A stretch of 64,000 nucleotides of DNA, taken from positions 569,460 through 633,459 of the forward strand of contig JAEUKT010000004.1 in NCBI GenBank assembly GCA_016794125.1, written 5' to 3'. The DNA is from Alphaproteobacteria bacterium (lineage in GTDB: Bacteria > Pseudomonadota > Alphaproteobacteria > Micavibrionales > UBA2020). The notes under the pieces were generated by a model that did not search any database, was not told the DNA's origin, and saw only the letters and a list, made by a program, of their open reading frames with translations. Both the position numbers and the translations under genes were made by a program. Below, piece by piece: positions 1 through 8,286 of the stretch (positions are counted from its first letter, which is position 1; each line of letters begins with the position of its first letter).

Positions 1-725
1 TCGTCTGATGCCGGTTCTGCGGCGTTGCTGATCAGCTTGCCGGCCAGCGACACGCGCTCGCCCAGTTCCGATCCTTCGCTGAACAGGTTGTCCATGGTCT
101 GGGCGATTTCCGCCTTCACCTGTTCGGTCATTTTCAGGACGCTTGCGCCGTCTTTTTCAAGGCCGGCCATAAGCGGAATAACGCTGACGCCATCCGCCAG
201 CGTGATAACGCCCTTGGCCATGTCGAAGAAGTCGCCGGACGCGGATTTGTAATTGCCGTTCGCGTATTCGTAACCGTATTGGTCGTAGGTACCGCCGAAC
301 GCGTCGCGGTAATTGCCGTTGGCCATGATAAAGCCGCCGAACAGGTCCGCTTCCTGCACGCCCTGGCGCGTCTTGCCGTCGTCGGGGCGGGACTGGTTGC
401 GCATGAACGCGTCGTAGGTCATGCCGCCGAAGAACGCCGCGCCGATTTTTTTCGACGGGTCTTCCTGCGCCTGTTCGAATTGCGATGCCGCAACGTGTTT
501 CGCGTGGACTTTTTCTTCCTCCGCGCGGCGGGTGCGGATCATCAGGATGGCTTCCGCGTCGCTCATGCGGTCGTTGCCGCGGAAGCGGGAGCGCACGAAC
601 TCAACCTCGCCGGAAAGGATGGCGGAGAACAGGTCGGAATCCACCGAGCCCAGATCCAGCGGCTTGTTTGCCGATATAAATATGCCCTTGGAAGCGGGTG
701 CCTGCGTTTCGGTTTTCTCGGTCAT
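1..725 (-). CDS. Unknown protein, partial (runs off the left edge)
   Basis: This reading frame is open from an ATG at 725 to the window edge, giving 241 visible residues with no stop. A purine-rich ribosome site (aaggggcag) sits just upstream of the ATG. The protein is soluble-looking, starts MTEKTETQAPASKG, and has no signal peptide or membrane segment. A central stretch is rich in Tyr, Gly, Asn and Asp (around NGNYRDAFGGTYDQYGYEY), followed by a helical region (MAKGVITLADGVSVIPLMAGL). I do not recognise a family. It could belong with the other lineage-specific proteins of this window, but I see no clear module shared with them. The longer plus-strand frames across it look like antisense shadows. 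Confidence 0.6.
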   Translation of the reverse strand, partial: MTEKTETQAPASKGIFISANKPLDLGSVDSDLFSAILSGEVEFVRSRFRGNDRMSDAEAILMIRTRRAEEEKVHAKHVAASQFEQAQEDPSKKIGAAFFGGMTYDAFMRNQSRPDDGKTRQGVQEADLFGGFIMANGNYRDAFGGTYDQYGYEYANGNYKSASGDFFDMAKGVITLADGVSVIPLMAGLEKDGASVLKMTEQVKAEIAQTMDNLFSEGSELGERVSLAGKLISNAAEPASD

Positions 726-922
726 ATTCTGCCCCTTATCCCCGTCTTTCTCGTCCAGAAGTGTCCCCATAACCCGACTTTCTGAAAATTTATGTCTGAC
801 ATAATACTATCATGATTGCCATATTCAGCGAAAGCAGAGGCTATTTTAGTATTAAATATCAATATCTTACGAAATTAATTTTTTAGGGAAAGACAATAGG
901 GTAAGTCAAATAGTTAACGCGC

Positions 923-943
923 AAAAAACCCGCAGGATGCGGG
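923..943 (-). terminator. Rho-independent terminator
   Basis: A 6-bp perfect GC stem (cccgca / tgcggg) with a 3-base loop is followed, on the minus strand, by six T. It lies about 120 bases past the stop of the minus-strand methyltransferase gene. The rest of the 726-1065 gap holds a second hairpin (962-984) and an AT-rich stretch; I see no gene in it. Confidence 0.7.
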
Positions 944-1065
944 CGTTTTCGAGGTGCATATGCGCCAATCAAAGGGATTGGCGCGATTCTTTTTCGGGCT
1001 AAAAGTTAACGGCCGACAGGGCGGGAATTCGGGGGCAAATCAGCCGAATTTGGCCGGTTTCGGGC

Positions 1066-1668
1066 TCATATCAGGCCGGACAGCATCAGGTATTGCAGCG
1101 ATGTCTTGTAGTAAACGAAAAGCCGCTTCTGGAACGGATAGAGCGTGAACACCTTCAGGCTCTGCACGGGGCTCCATCCGTCGCCAAGGCGGAATTTGTT
1201 CGATGTGACCAGCGTGCCGGGTTTCAGTTCGTCATGCAGCTTCTTGCCGAGTTTATCCAGCTGGTAGAAAAACAGCACAACTGCGCCCGCATCCCTGATG
1301 TCGTATTTAAAGATGTCGGTGTTTTTGTATTGCAGGTTATCCAGCTTCAGCCGCCGCTTCATCATCACCGACCACGCATAGGCGGGGCCGGAAATTTCGA
1401 TGCCGATCACCTTCGCCTGCGGCATTTCACGCGCGATCTGGCGGGAAAACAGCCCGTTGCCGGAACCTATGTCATATATAACATACGGCTGCGTGCGGTC
1501 GGCGCGGGCGGCTTCGTGTTCCTGCAGCAGCGCGATGATTTTCCTGCGGATGGCGGGGGCGGTGCGGATATTCGGCACCCCGCGGTTGAGCGCCACGATG
1601 TTCACGTTCCACAGCAGCAGGACAAGCGCCACCACGAACAGCACATCCAAAAATATCTCGATTGCCAC
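1066..1668 (-). CDS. Membrane-anchored class I SAM-dependent methyltransferase
   Basis: Residues 5-22 form one hydrophobic N-terminal helix (IFLDVLFVVALVLLLW). A Rossmann-type SAM site follows, with motif I DIGSGNG at about residues 66-72 and an acidic residue ending strand 2 (VIGIEIS). The 200-aa length fits a small methyltransferase. I chose the GTG at 1668 because the only upstream in-frame ATG (1725) lies inside a strong hairpin that looks like the terminator of the preceding gene, and because aaggcggg precedes the GTG. The substrate is unknown. Similar short anchored methyltransferases are usually annotated only as class I methyltransferases. The gene lies downstream of the aldo/keto reductase on the same strand but probably forms its own unit. 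Confidence 0.7.
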   Translation of the reverse strand: MAIEIFLDVLFVVALVLLLWNVNIVALNRGVPNIRTAPAIRRKIIALLQEHEAARADRTQPYVIYDIGSGNGLFSRQIAREMPQAKVIGIEISGPAYAWSVMMKRRLKLDNLQYKNTDIFKYDIRDAGAVVLFFYQLDKLGKKLHDELKPGTLVTSNKFRLGDGWSPVQSLKVFTLYPFQKRLFVYYKTSLQYLMLSGLI

Positions 1669-1680
1669 AAACCCGCCTTG

Positions 1681-1720
1681 AAAATGAAACGCCGCCTTCC
1701 GATTATAACCGGAAAGCGGC
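1681..1720 (-). terminator. Rho-independent terminator after the aldo/keto reductase
   Basis: An 11-bp stem (gccgctttccg / cggaaggcggc on the minus strand, one G-U pair) with an 8-base loop is followed by gtttcatttt. It starts 25 bases past the aldo/keto reductase stop codon. Its position decides the start of the next gene, because an ATG start for the methyltransferase would put the hairpin inside the coding region. Confidence 0.7.
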
Positions 1721-1744
1721 GTCACACGGTCAACTATATTAAAG

Positions 1745-2779
1745 TTATTTCCATTTCACCGGCTTGGGGTTCAGCGTCTCGTTGCCCATCTGGTGCCAGT
1801 AGGGATAAACGGGCGTTTTTGCCGATGCCTTGTCCAGCAGTTCCACCTGTTCTTTCGTCAGGTTCCAGCCGACAGCGGCGAGGTTTTGTTTCAGCTGCTC
1901 CTCGTTCCGCGCGCCCATGACGACGTTGGAAACGCCGGGGCGTTGCAGCAGCCAGTTAAGTGCCACCTGCGCGACCGTCTTGCCGGTGTCCTTCGCCACC
2001 GCATCCAGCGCATCGACGACGGTGTAGAGGTATTCATCATCCACCTCCGGCCCGTGTTCCGCGCCGCCGTTTGCGATGCGGCCTTCCTTCGGCGCCTGGC
2101 CGCGGCGGATCTTGCCGGTCAGGCGGCCCCAGCCGAGCGGGCTCCAGACCATCGTGCCAAGCCCCTGGTCGAGGTTGGCGGGCATGATTTCCCATTCGTA
2201 ATCGCGGCCGATGAGGGAGTAGTAACCCTGATAGGACACATATTTCGACCAGCCGTATTTTTCTGCGACATTCTGCGACTTCACGATCTGCCAGCCGGAG
2301 AAGTTCGACGCGCCGATATAGCGCACCTTGCCGGCCTTCACGAGGTCATTGAGCGTGGACATCGTTTCCTCGACCGGCGTCACGCCGTCGAAGCCGTGCA
2401 TGAAATAAAGGTCGATATAATCGGTGCCAAGGCGCTTCAGGCTGGCATCGCATTGCTTGATCAGCTGATGGCGCGACGATCCCTGGTCGTTCGGGCCTTC
2501 GCCCATGGGGAAGGTCGCCTTGGTGGCAATCAGCACTTTGTCGCGCCGTCCCTTGATCGCGCCGCCCAGCACTTCCTCCGACGCGCCGCCGGAATAGATA
2601 TTCGCGGTGTCGAAAAAATTCATGCCGGCATCAAGGCAGACATCGACCAGCCGCGTGGCTTCTTTCACATCGGTCGTGCCCCATTTGGCGAAAAATTCGC
2701 CCTTGCCGCCAAACGTGCCGGTGCCAAGGCTGAGGACGGGGACTTTCAGGCCGGAGCGGCCAAGCTGGCGGTGTTCCAT
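1745..2779 (-). CDS. Aldo/keto reductase
   Basis: A 344-aa NADPH-dependent oxidoreductase with a (beta/alpha)8 barrel. The family catalytic tetrad is visible as Asp57, Tyr62 (DTANIYS), Lys87 (ATK) and His128 (FMH). The C-terminal cofactor region VVMGARNEEQLKQNL resembles the NADP-binding signature of the AKR superfamily. The first residues MEHRQLGRSGLKV are the classic start of the YghZ/IolS-like group, which supports the ATG. The substrate cannot be read from sequence; members reduce small aldehydes and ketones. The gene is on the same strand as the seven-gene paralogue array and 140 bases downstream of it, and could be read from the same transcript. Confidence 0.9.
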   Translation of the reverse strand: MEHRQLGRSGLKVPVLSLGTGTFGGKGEFFAKWGTTDVKEATRLVDVCLDAGMNFFDTANIYSGGASEEVLGGAIKGRRDKVLIATKATFPMGEGPNDQGSSRHQLIKQCDASLKRLGTDYIDLYFMHGFDGVTPVEETMSTLNDLVKAGKVRYIGASNFSGWQIVKSQNVAEKYGWSKYVSYQGYYSLIGRDYEWEIMPANLDQGLGTMVWSPLGWGRLTGKIRRGQAPKEGRIANGGAEHGPEVDDEYLYTVVDALDAVAKDTGKTVAQVALNWLLQRPGVSNVVMGARNEEQLKQNLAAVGWNLTKEQVELLDKASAKTPVYPYWHQMGNETLNPKPVKWK

Positions 2780-2919
2780 GGGGTGTTCCTTGATGATGCT
2801 TGTTGAAACGCGTCCCTAACGTAATGGCGGGAGCGCGCGGATCAAGGTCGTTATATGAATTATTTTTTTGTCATATCCACGTCTGTACCCTCTCCCTTTG
2901 GTGGAGGGGGATCAGATCA

Positions 2920-3579
2920 TCAACGCCGGAACCTTGCCCGCGCAGGCGCTATCACAGGCTTTTCCGTCGCCAGCCCGCCATGCAGGTAATCGTCCATGTC
3001 ACGCTTCGTCTTTTCCGCGCGGCGGCGCGCATCGACCCCGTCAAGACGCGCTTCGATGGCATCAATGGCGGCATCTTCCTCGCCCTGGCGTTTCAGGATT
3101 TGCGGCGACTGCTTGCGCTGGCGGTCGAGCGCGATGAGCGCAAGACGCGTTTCTTCTCGCATGCCGTTTGCAAGGCCGATCATCTTCATTTCCGATTTCT
3201 GCATCAGGTTGAACATGGCGGTCAGCTGGCCGTTATCCTGCAGGATGCTTTGCAGCATGCCGCGCTGGTCGGCCGCGCGTTCGCGCAATACCTTGATGCT
3301 CAGCCGCGCGGAGCTGTCGTGGCGCGTGTTCACCGCGTCGCCCTTCTGCGCCACCAGCTCCATTACATTCGCCACATTTTTCAGCAGGCCGGAATTCGCG
3401 ACCTTGTCGAATTCCCCGCTGATGGTATCGAGTTGCACCTTGTAATTGCGCTTCAGCGCGGCGTATTGCCCCATCATGGCGCTGTCGCCGCTGGCGGCGG
3501 ATGAAATGCGCGCGGCCTTTTCGTCTTCCGTCAGCGCGGCATCCTGCGCGATCTCTGCGATGGAGGCTTTTGCGGTCAC
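2920..3579 (-). CDS. Array paralogue 7 of 7 (unknown, C-terminal AP..ARFR tail)
   Basis: A 219-aa protein of unknown function, the last gene of the seven-gene minus-strand array. It starts at a GTG that overlaps the preceding stop codon. It opens with the array's N-terminal motif (DAALTEDEKAARISSAASG), has a long predicted helical middle with an IGLANGMREETRLALIALD segment, and ends KPVIAPARARFRR. No signal peptide, membrane helix or enzyme motif is visible. The closest relative within the array is the gene at 4274-4936, which shares the GLANGMRE..RLALIAL segment almost unchanged. Many heptad-like Leu, Ala and Glu positions suggest a helical bundle or coiled coil. Confidence 0.75.
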   Translation of the reverse strand: MTAKASIAEIAQDAALTEDEKAARISSAASGDSAMMGQYAALKRNYKVQLDTISGEFDKVANSGLLKNVANVMELVAQKGDAVNTRHDSSARLSIKVLRERAADQRGMLQSILQDNGQLTAMFNLMQKSEMKMIGLANGMREETRLALIALDRQRKQSPQILKRQGEEDAAIDAIEARLDGVDARRRAEKTKRDMDDYLHGGLATEKPVIAPARARFRR

Positions 3580-4277
3580 GGCTGCACCTGCGGCTTGCGG
3601 CGGAAACGCGCGGTTGCGGGCGCGGGCAGGGGTTTGCCACCCGTCGTCAGCCCCGCATCCAGGAATTTGTGGAACAGTTTTTTTTCCAGCTTTTTCTGCT
3701 GGTGTCCGGCGACGGCATCCAGTTGTTTGTCGATATTGTCTAAAATCGTACCGACGCTGTCTTGTATATTCGCGCGGAACGCGGGATCGCGGTTATTGTC
3801 CAGAAACCGCAGTGCGGCCTGTGATTCCTCGAGGATGACGGAGGGCAGGCGCGCCACTTTTCCTTCCACGGCCGCGAGCGTGTTATATATTGCCGTCAGC
3901 TGCGCGTTGGGCGCGGCCATGTCCGCCAGCAGTTTTCTTTCCTCGCCCAGCCTGCGGCGGATATCCGCCGATTTGGAACGCAAGGGGGATGCCGCCGACA
4001 CATCGTCGTCAGGGCCGCATTTGGCGGCATCGGCCGCCAGCGGTTCCACGCGCACGACCAGCGACGACTCGCTCAGTATCTTCGCGTCTTTCTTGAGATC
4101 ATCAAGGCGCGCCGTATAGGGGCGCTTGAACACGAAATAGGGCTCCAGCAGGCCGCGTTCCTCGATCGCCGTCGTGCCGCCCGGCAGCAGTGCTGACAGC
4201 GCCGCCGCCATTTGCGTGACGCGCTCATCTTCCGTCAGCGCGGCGTTCAGGAAAATTTCCTTGAAAACGGTTGTCAT
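3576..4277 (-). CDS. Array paralogue 6 of 7 (unknown, AP..ARFR tail)
   Basis: A 233-aa protein, the sixth gene of the array in transcription order. Its ATG overlaps the stop of the preceding gene by 4 bases. The N-terminus repeats the array signature (NAALTEDERVTQMAAAL). The central helix aligned with GLANGMRE in its neighbours is diverged here (VILEESQAALRFLDNN). The tail KPLPAPATARFRRKPQ keeps the array C-terminal motif. Composition is charged and helical, with no transmembrane or secretion signal. I do not recognise the family. Confidence 0.75.
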   Translation of the reverse strand: MTTVFKEIFLNAALTEDERVTQMAAALSALLPGGTTAIEERGLLEPYFVFKRPYTARLDDLKKDAKILSESSLVVRVEPLAADAAKCGPDDDVSAASPLRSKSADIRRRLGEERKLLADMAAPNAQLTAIYNTLAAVEGKVARLPSVILEESQAALRFLDNNRDPAFRANIQDSVGTILDNIDKQLDAVAGHQQKKLEKKLFHKFLDAGLTTGGKPLPAPATARFRRKPQVQP

Positions 4278-4936
4278 GGCTGCCTGCTTTTGAAACGCGC
4301 GGGGCGGGGAGCGGCCACCGGTTTGTCGGTCGATAAACGGCTGCCATCTAGAAAGTCGCGCATTTCGTCCTTTTCACTCTCGCGCCGGTGATGGTCGCGC
4401 ACGTCGCTCAATATGTTCCACGCCATGCCGATGGCATCCGATACGTCTTGCAGGCGGTCTTCCATCTTCGGCGCGTCTTTATCGATATTGCCAAGCGCGA
4501 TCAGCGCAAGGCGGCTGTCCTCCCGCATGCCGTTGGCAAGGCCGATCATGGTTTTTTCAGCGGCCTGGAGCAGCGTGAAGGTATCGGTCAGCGGCTTGAT
4601 TTCCGCGCGGATATCCAGCAGCGCCGCGCGGTCTTCCGCCGCGCGCGTTTCGAAATTGCGCAGGGAACGGGTGTGGTCTTCCCTTTCGCCGGCGGCAAGG
4701 CCGTCTGCCATGATGGTTTCGGCCACCTGTTCCACTTCCGACAGCAGCGTCGATTTCAACAGTTTTTCCGCGTCGTCCTTCAGGTCCTGCAGTTTCTTTT
4801 TGAAGCCGTTCTTCAGGGTGATGTATTCGCCCATGCGCTGCGTGTTGCCGCTGGCGGCAAACGACATTTCCGCCGATTTTTGCGTATCGGTCAGTACGGC
4901 GTCGTTGAACGTATCGGTAATGCTGCGCGTCGCCAT
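4274..4936 (-). CDS. Array paralogue 5 of 7 (unknown, AP..ARFK tail)
   Basis: A 220-aa array member starting at ATG 4936. The N-terminus NDAVLTDTQKSAEMSFAASG and the segment MIGLANGMREDSRLALIALG match the gene at 2920-3579 closely, so those two are the most recent duplicates within this half of the array. The tail is KPVAAPRPARFKSRQP. The region between is predicted to be helical and charged (KLQDLKDDAEKLLKSTL). The gene overlaps its downstream neighbour by 4 bases (ATGA), which implies translational coupling. No enzymatic motif was seen. Confidence 0.75.
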   Translation of the reverse strand: MATRSITDTFNDAVLTDTQKSAEMSFAASGNTQRMGEYITLKNGFKKKLQDLKDDAEKLLKSTLLSEVEQVAETIMADGLAAGEREDHTRSLRNFETRAAEDRAALLDIRAEIKPLTDTFTLLQAAEKTMIGLANGMREDSRLALIALGNIDKDAPKMEDRLQDVSDAIGMAWNILSDVRDHHRRESEKDEMRDFLDGSRLSTDKPVAAPRPARFKSRQP

Positions 4937-4937
4937 G

Positions 4938-5600
4938 TCAGGGGCCTTTCCGGAAACGCGCCGTGACGGGTGCGGCCAGCGGTTGTGCCGTCACAAAACC
5001 GTTGCCCAGATAGGCGTTGAAGGCGTCGCGCGCGGCCTGTTCCAGGAACTGTGCGCTGGATTGCAGGGACGCGATGCGGCGGGTTGCGTCGTCCTTGATG
5101 CGCGCATAGGTGGAATTGCGGCCGCGGCGCACGCGGTCGATGTTGTTGATCTGCGTCGTGTCCTGTAGTTTTTGCAGCGTGGCGCGCGTATCCTCGGCCG
5201 TCCAGTTCACGAGGTTTTCAATCTTTCCTTCCGCTACCGACAGCGCGGAAAAAACGGCGCGCAGCGCGTCGTTTTCGGCGTAATGGTCTTTCGTCGCCTG
5301 TTCGTTCGCCTCGACCTTCGCGGTCAGCGCGTCCAGCCCCTGCGCGATTTCTGCCGGGGTTTGCCCCATATTGCGCTGGAAATCGTTCAGCGATTTTTCA
5401 AGGCCGGACTGGTTCAGCAAAATCTCGCCCTGCGCCGCATGGGCATCGTAACGCTGCTGGCAGCGGCGGCGGAACACGTCATAGGCGGAAGGCGCGGCGA
5501 CATTGTCGTTATGCGCCTGCGCAATGCGTTGCCCCTGTGCGGTTGTCGCCAGCGTCGCGTCGTTCAGGATGTCGTCGAAAAATTGCGCGGAAATGTTCAT
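4938..5600 (-). CDS. Array paralogue 4 of 7 (unknown, AP..ARFR tail)
   Basis: A 220-aa member with ATG at 5600. It is the only array gene that does not overlap its downstream neighbour, being separated by one base. It is more diverged in the N-terminal half (NDATLATTAQGQRIAQAHND) but keeps the layout: short N-terminal motif, long helical middle (ENLVNWTAEDTRATLQKLQD), and tail QPLAAPVTARFRKGP. The final helix before the tail (ARDAFNAYLGNG) corresponds to FGDYLKSG and FLDAGL in the other copies. Function unknown. Confidence 0.75.
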   Translation of the reverse strand: MNISAQFFDDILNDATLATTAQGQRIAQAHNDNVAAPSAYDVFRRRCQQRYDAHAAQGEILLNQSGLEKSLNDFQRNMGQTPAEIAQGLDALTAKVEANEQATKDHYAENDALRAVFSALSVAEGKIENLVNWTAEDTRATLQKLQDTTQINNIDRVRRGRNSTYARIKDDATRRIASLQSSAQFLEQAARDAFNAYLGNGFVTAQPLAAPVTARFRKGP

Positions 5601-6256
5601 GGCGTTTTCTTGCGGAATTTCGCTGTCATGGGCGCGGGCATCGGCGCGGCGACGACGGGGCCGGATTTCAGGTAATCGCCGAAGGCGGCCTTTTCCGCCT
5701 TGGCCGTGTTTTCGGCCGCTGTGGCGCGCAGCAGGTCTTCGAGCGTTTTTACGCGCGCTTCCTGTAGGGGGATGCCGCTTTCATCGCCGGACAGTTGGCC
5801 TTGATATCCGGTCAGGTAACCTTTTGCGTCCTTGGTATGACGTAGTGTTTCGGGATCAAAGCCTTGCATCTTCGCTTCTGCCAGCGCAAGGATTGTGAAG
5901 AGCTGCGAGAGTGAATCCATCTCCGGCTTCAGGCGTTCCACTTCGGTTTTTTCCGCGCGCAATTTCGATTTTAATCCGTCGAGTTTTTCCTGTTCCAGCG
6001 CAATTTCCTTGGCTGTCATGGAGGGGCCGAAGTCGGCAATCTTGTCTTCGATTTCCAGCATTCCTTGCGCAACACGGCTCTGACCGAGCGCGATTGCTCT
6101 TGTCATCGCGGCGCTCGCGCGGTCGTCCTGCTGCTGCTTGAAAGTCATGTAATCGCCGGCGTTAGCGGCGCTTTCATTGAAAATACCTGCGATCATTTGC
6201 GCCCGTTCGATCAGGCCCAGATGCCCTGCGAAAACAATGGCGGCATAGTCCGTCAC
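5597..6256 (-). CDS. Array paralogue 3 of 7 (unknown, AP..AKFR tail)
   Basis: A 219-aa member with a GTG start overlapping the previous stop. It is a recent duplicate of the next gene upstream (6253-6924). Both start with nearly the same DYAAIVFAGHLGL segment, share GFDPET.RHT.DAKGYL in the middle, and end with AFGDYLKSGPVVAAPMPAPMTA. The tail is KFRKKTP. The final ~30 codons of the two genes are also nearly identical in DNA, which suggests recent duplication or gene conversion. Helical, soluble, function unknown. Confidence 0.75.
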   Translation of the reverse strand: MTDYAAIVFAGHLGLIERAQMIAGIFNESAANAGDYMTFKQQQDDRASAAMTRAIALGQSRVAQGMLEIEDKIADFGPSMTAKEIALEQEKLDGLKSKLRAEKTEVERLKPEMDSLSQLFTILALAEAKMQGFDPETLRHTKDAKGYLTGYQGQLSGDESGIPLQEARVKTLEDLLRATAAENTAKAEKAAFGDYLKSGPVVAAPMPAPMTAKFRKKTP

Positions 6257-6924
6257 GGCTTTGCTCCGTTTGGCTTGCGCGTGAAGCGCGCGGTCATGGG
6301 CGCGGGCATCGGCGCGGCGACGACGGGGCCGGATTTCAGGTAGTCGCCGAAGGCGGCCTTTTCCGCCTTTTCGTTGTTTTCGGTTTCAATAGCGCGCAGC
6401 AGGCCTTCGATCTTCTGGATGTCATCCTGCAGTTTGTTCAGGCCTGTTTCGGCTGCGACCATCTGGCCATGGTGCTGCATCAGGTATCCCTTGGCATCCT
6501 GCGTGTGGCGCTGTGTTTCTGGGTCGAAGCCGTTCATTTTTGTTTCGGCTATGGCAAGGATGTTGAACAGTTGCGACAGGGAATCAAGCTCCGGCTTCAG
6601 CCTTTCGATGTCTGATGTTTCGTTACGGTGCTGTTTCTTGAGAGCCGTGAGGTTCTGCTGCTCCTCAGCGATTTCGGTGGGGGATAAAAATCCGCCGCTA
6701 TGCCCGATAATATCGTAAATTCTCATCAGGCTTTTGGTCAGGCTTGACTCCCAAACCGCGATCGCCTTGGTCATAGCGACGCTGGCCTTGTCATCCTGCG
6801 CCTGTTTGAAATCAAGGTAGTCTTTCGCGTTTTCCGCGCTGGCGTTGAAGGCGTTCGCGACCATGTCGGCGCGCTCCGTCAGGCCCAGATGTCCGGCGAA
6901 AACGATGGCTGCGTAATCTTTCAT
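6253..6924 (-). CDS. Array paralogue 2 of 7 (unknown, AP..ARFT tail)
   Basis: A 223-aa member, twin of the gene at 5597-6256. The tail PAPMTARFTRKPNGAKP keeps the shared basic-aromatic end. The middle is a charged helix (TALKKQHRNETSDIERLKPELD) with coiled-coil character. Its ATG overlaps the preceding stop. No domain is recognised. The strong conservation of the tail and last helix, against freer variation in the middle, suggests the C-terminus is the functional handle, for example a docking or sorting signal; that is inference. Confidence 0.75.
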   Translation of the reverse strand: MKDYAAIVFAGHLGLTERADMVANAFNASAENAKDYLDFKQAQDDKASVAMTKAIAVWESSLTKSLMRIYDIIGHSGGFLSPTEIAEEQQNLTALKKQHRNETSDIERLKPELDSLSQLFNILAIAETKMNGFDPETQRHTQDAKGYLMQHHGQMVAAETGLNKLQDDIQKIEGLLRAIETENNEKAEKAAFGDYLKSGPVVAAPMPAPMTARFTRKPNGAKP

Positions 6925-7592
6925 GGTGTCCTCCGTTTCGCGCCGAAGCTTGCGGTGCGGGGCGCTGTCGTGCGGTTGCCGGTGCCGCCCTGCATGTAGC
7001 CGGCCACGGCCTTTGCCCGGGTGCGGTGTTCGTTGTTGTCTTGCATCTGCTGCAGCGTGCCGCGCAGCGCGTCGAGTTTTTCATCCAGCGCGGGCAGGGC
7101 GTCGTCATGCGATTTCAGGCGGGCGAATTGCCCCTGCACCATGTTTTTGGTGTTTTCGGTTTCGACGCGGTGCGGCTGCGGATAGGTCTTGATCGCGCCT
7201 TCCGCGGTCGTCAGGATGATGAAGGTATTGGCAAGCGTGGTTGTTTCCTCCGCCAGCCCCATACTGTCTATTTTTTCCTGCAGCGCGCGGCGGCGCAGCT
7301 GGTCGAGCGTTTCGCGCAGCGCGTGGATCGCGCTGTCATCGGCGTCTTTGCGCGCGGCAATTTTTCGCGCCAGCTTTTCTGCGTCATGGTGCAGCGTCGA
7401 ATGCTCCAGCTGCGTCACGCGTTTTTCCAGCGCTTGCGCCGCGCTGAACTGTGCGGCGCGGAAAGACCGGTATTCGTCGCGTCCGCCGTCGTAATCCTCC
7501 GCCACCATGCGCGCGCGTTCCAGCATGCTGAAGTCGGCGGCCAGCACGTAATCAAAGCGCGTAAGCGGGGATGTGGGGGTATCGGCAGGCAT
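6921..7592 (-). CDS. Array paralogue 1 of 7, promoter-proximal (unknown)
   Basis: A 223-aa protein and the first gene of the array, with ATG at 7592. It is the most diverged copy. It keeps LERARMVAEDYDGGRDEYRSF, which aligns with the ERA.MIAGIFNESAANAGDY region of the third gene, a charged helical middle, and a tail APRTASFGAKRRTP that matches the array motif only loosely. An AT-rich region with a TATAAT box lies upstream. It is 84 bases from the deaminase gene, which is read in the same direction. No enzymatic motif or membrane segment is visible. Confidence 0.72.
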   Translation of the reverse strand: MPADTPTSPLTRFDYVLAADFSMLERARMVAEDYDGGRDEYRSFRAAQFSAAQALEKRVTQLEHSTLHHDAEKLARKIAARKDADDSAIHALRETLDQLRRRALQEKIDSMGLAEETTTLANTFIILTTAEGAIKTYPQPHRVETENTKNMVQGQFARLKSHDDALPALDEKLDALRGTLQQMQDNNEHRTRAKAVAGYMQGGTGNRTTAPRTASFGAKRRTP

Positions 7593-7619
7593 GTGACAGC
7601 ACCTAATAAACTGTCATAA

Positions 7620-7625
7620 ATTATA
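7620..7625 (-). promoter_or_regulatory. Candidate -10 box of the seven-gene array
   Basis: On the minus strand the hexamer TATAAT lies 28 bases upstream of the first array ATG, inside an 85-base AT-rich gap. A good -35 is not obvious (cttcat, 18-base spacing). Confidence 0.4.
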
Positions 7626-7676
7626 CACCAAAATTATGAAAATATGAAGGGGTTAATTTATAATAAAATCAATAAT

Positions 7677-8177
7677 TTAATTATTCACAAGCCGAGCATT
7701 TGGCCCGCCGCCCCAATCCTCCAGCCACAGCGCCGGTTTTTCGGATTTGAAACGGGCGCAAAGCGCGATGCAATCGCGTGCGGCGGGGCTTGCGGCTTTG
7801 TCCATCACGATCACCTCGATGCCGCGCGCGCGCATGAAGTTGATCGTTTCATCCGACGACGCGTTTTCGACATCGGCCACCACCACGCGCGGAATGCCGA
7901 ACTGCACAATCGTGCCCGTGCACATGAAACAGGGCTGCAGCGTGGTGTACATCGTCGTGTTGTGGCGGTTTATTCTGCGGCCTGCCGCGCGCATCGCCGC
8001 CATTTCGCCATGGATAACGGGGTTTCCCTCCTGCACCAGCGCGTTGTGGCCCGCGCCCAGCACCGCGCCCGTATCGTTATCGACCAGCACGCCGCCGATG
8101 GGGCAGCCGCCTTCGGTATAGCCCTTGAGCGCCTGTTCATAGGCGATACGCATGTATTTTTCGTGATCGAGAGCCAT
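7677..8177 (-). CDS. Cytosine/nucleoside deaminase, yeast FCY1-like
   Basis: A 166-aa zinc deaminase. The zinc and proton-shuttle motifs are visible as H56-G-E58 and P82-C-F-M-C86, the two blocks of the cytidine/deoxycytidylate deaminase superfamily. The stretch TTMYTTLQPC, then MCTG.I...GIPR, and the end W.ED.GG resemble yeast cytosine deaminase more than TadA or CDA, as does the 166-aa length. Expected reaction: deamination of cytosine to uracil, or of a related base, in pyrimidine salvage. It sits between the array promoter and an oppositely oriented small gene, so it is probably transcribed alone. Confidence 0.8.
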   Translation of the reverse strand: MALDHEKYMRIAYEQALKGYTEGGCPIGGVLVDNDTGAVLGAGHNALVQEGNPVIHGEMAAMRAAGRRINRHNTTMYTTLQPCFMCTGTIVQFGIPRVVVADVENASSDETINFMRARGIEVIVMDKAASPAARDCIALCARFKSEKPALWLEDWGGGPNARLVNN

Positions 8178-8286
8178 TCCCGCTTCCTTTCCTGCTATCC
8201 TGACATTGCGCCGCGCCGCTGAAAAGCAGGGAATTATTTCAGCCCCGGCAGGTTGGACGTATAGCCGTTTTGAAAGGAAATTTCAC

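Noticed and set aside
962..984. 9-bp perfect hairpin gcgccaatc / gattggcgc followed by T on the plus strand
   Set aside because: There is no plus-strand gene upstream for it to terminate; the adjacent 923-943 hairpin already serves the minus-strand gene.
2888..2910. Hairpin ccctctcc / ggaggggg between the array and the aldo/keto reductase
   Set aside because: No T tract on either side and a GU pair; resembles a common GC-rich intergenic repeat, not a clear terminator.
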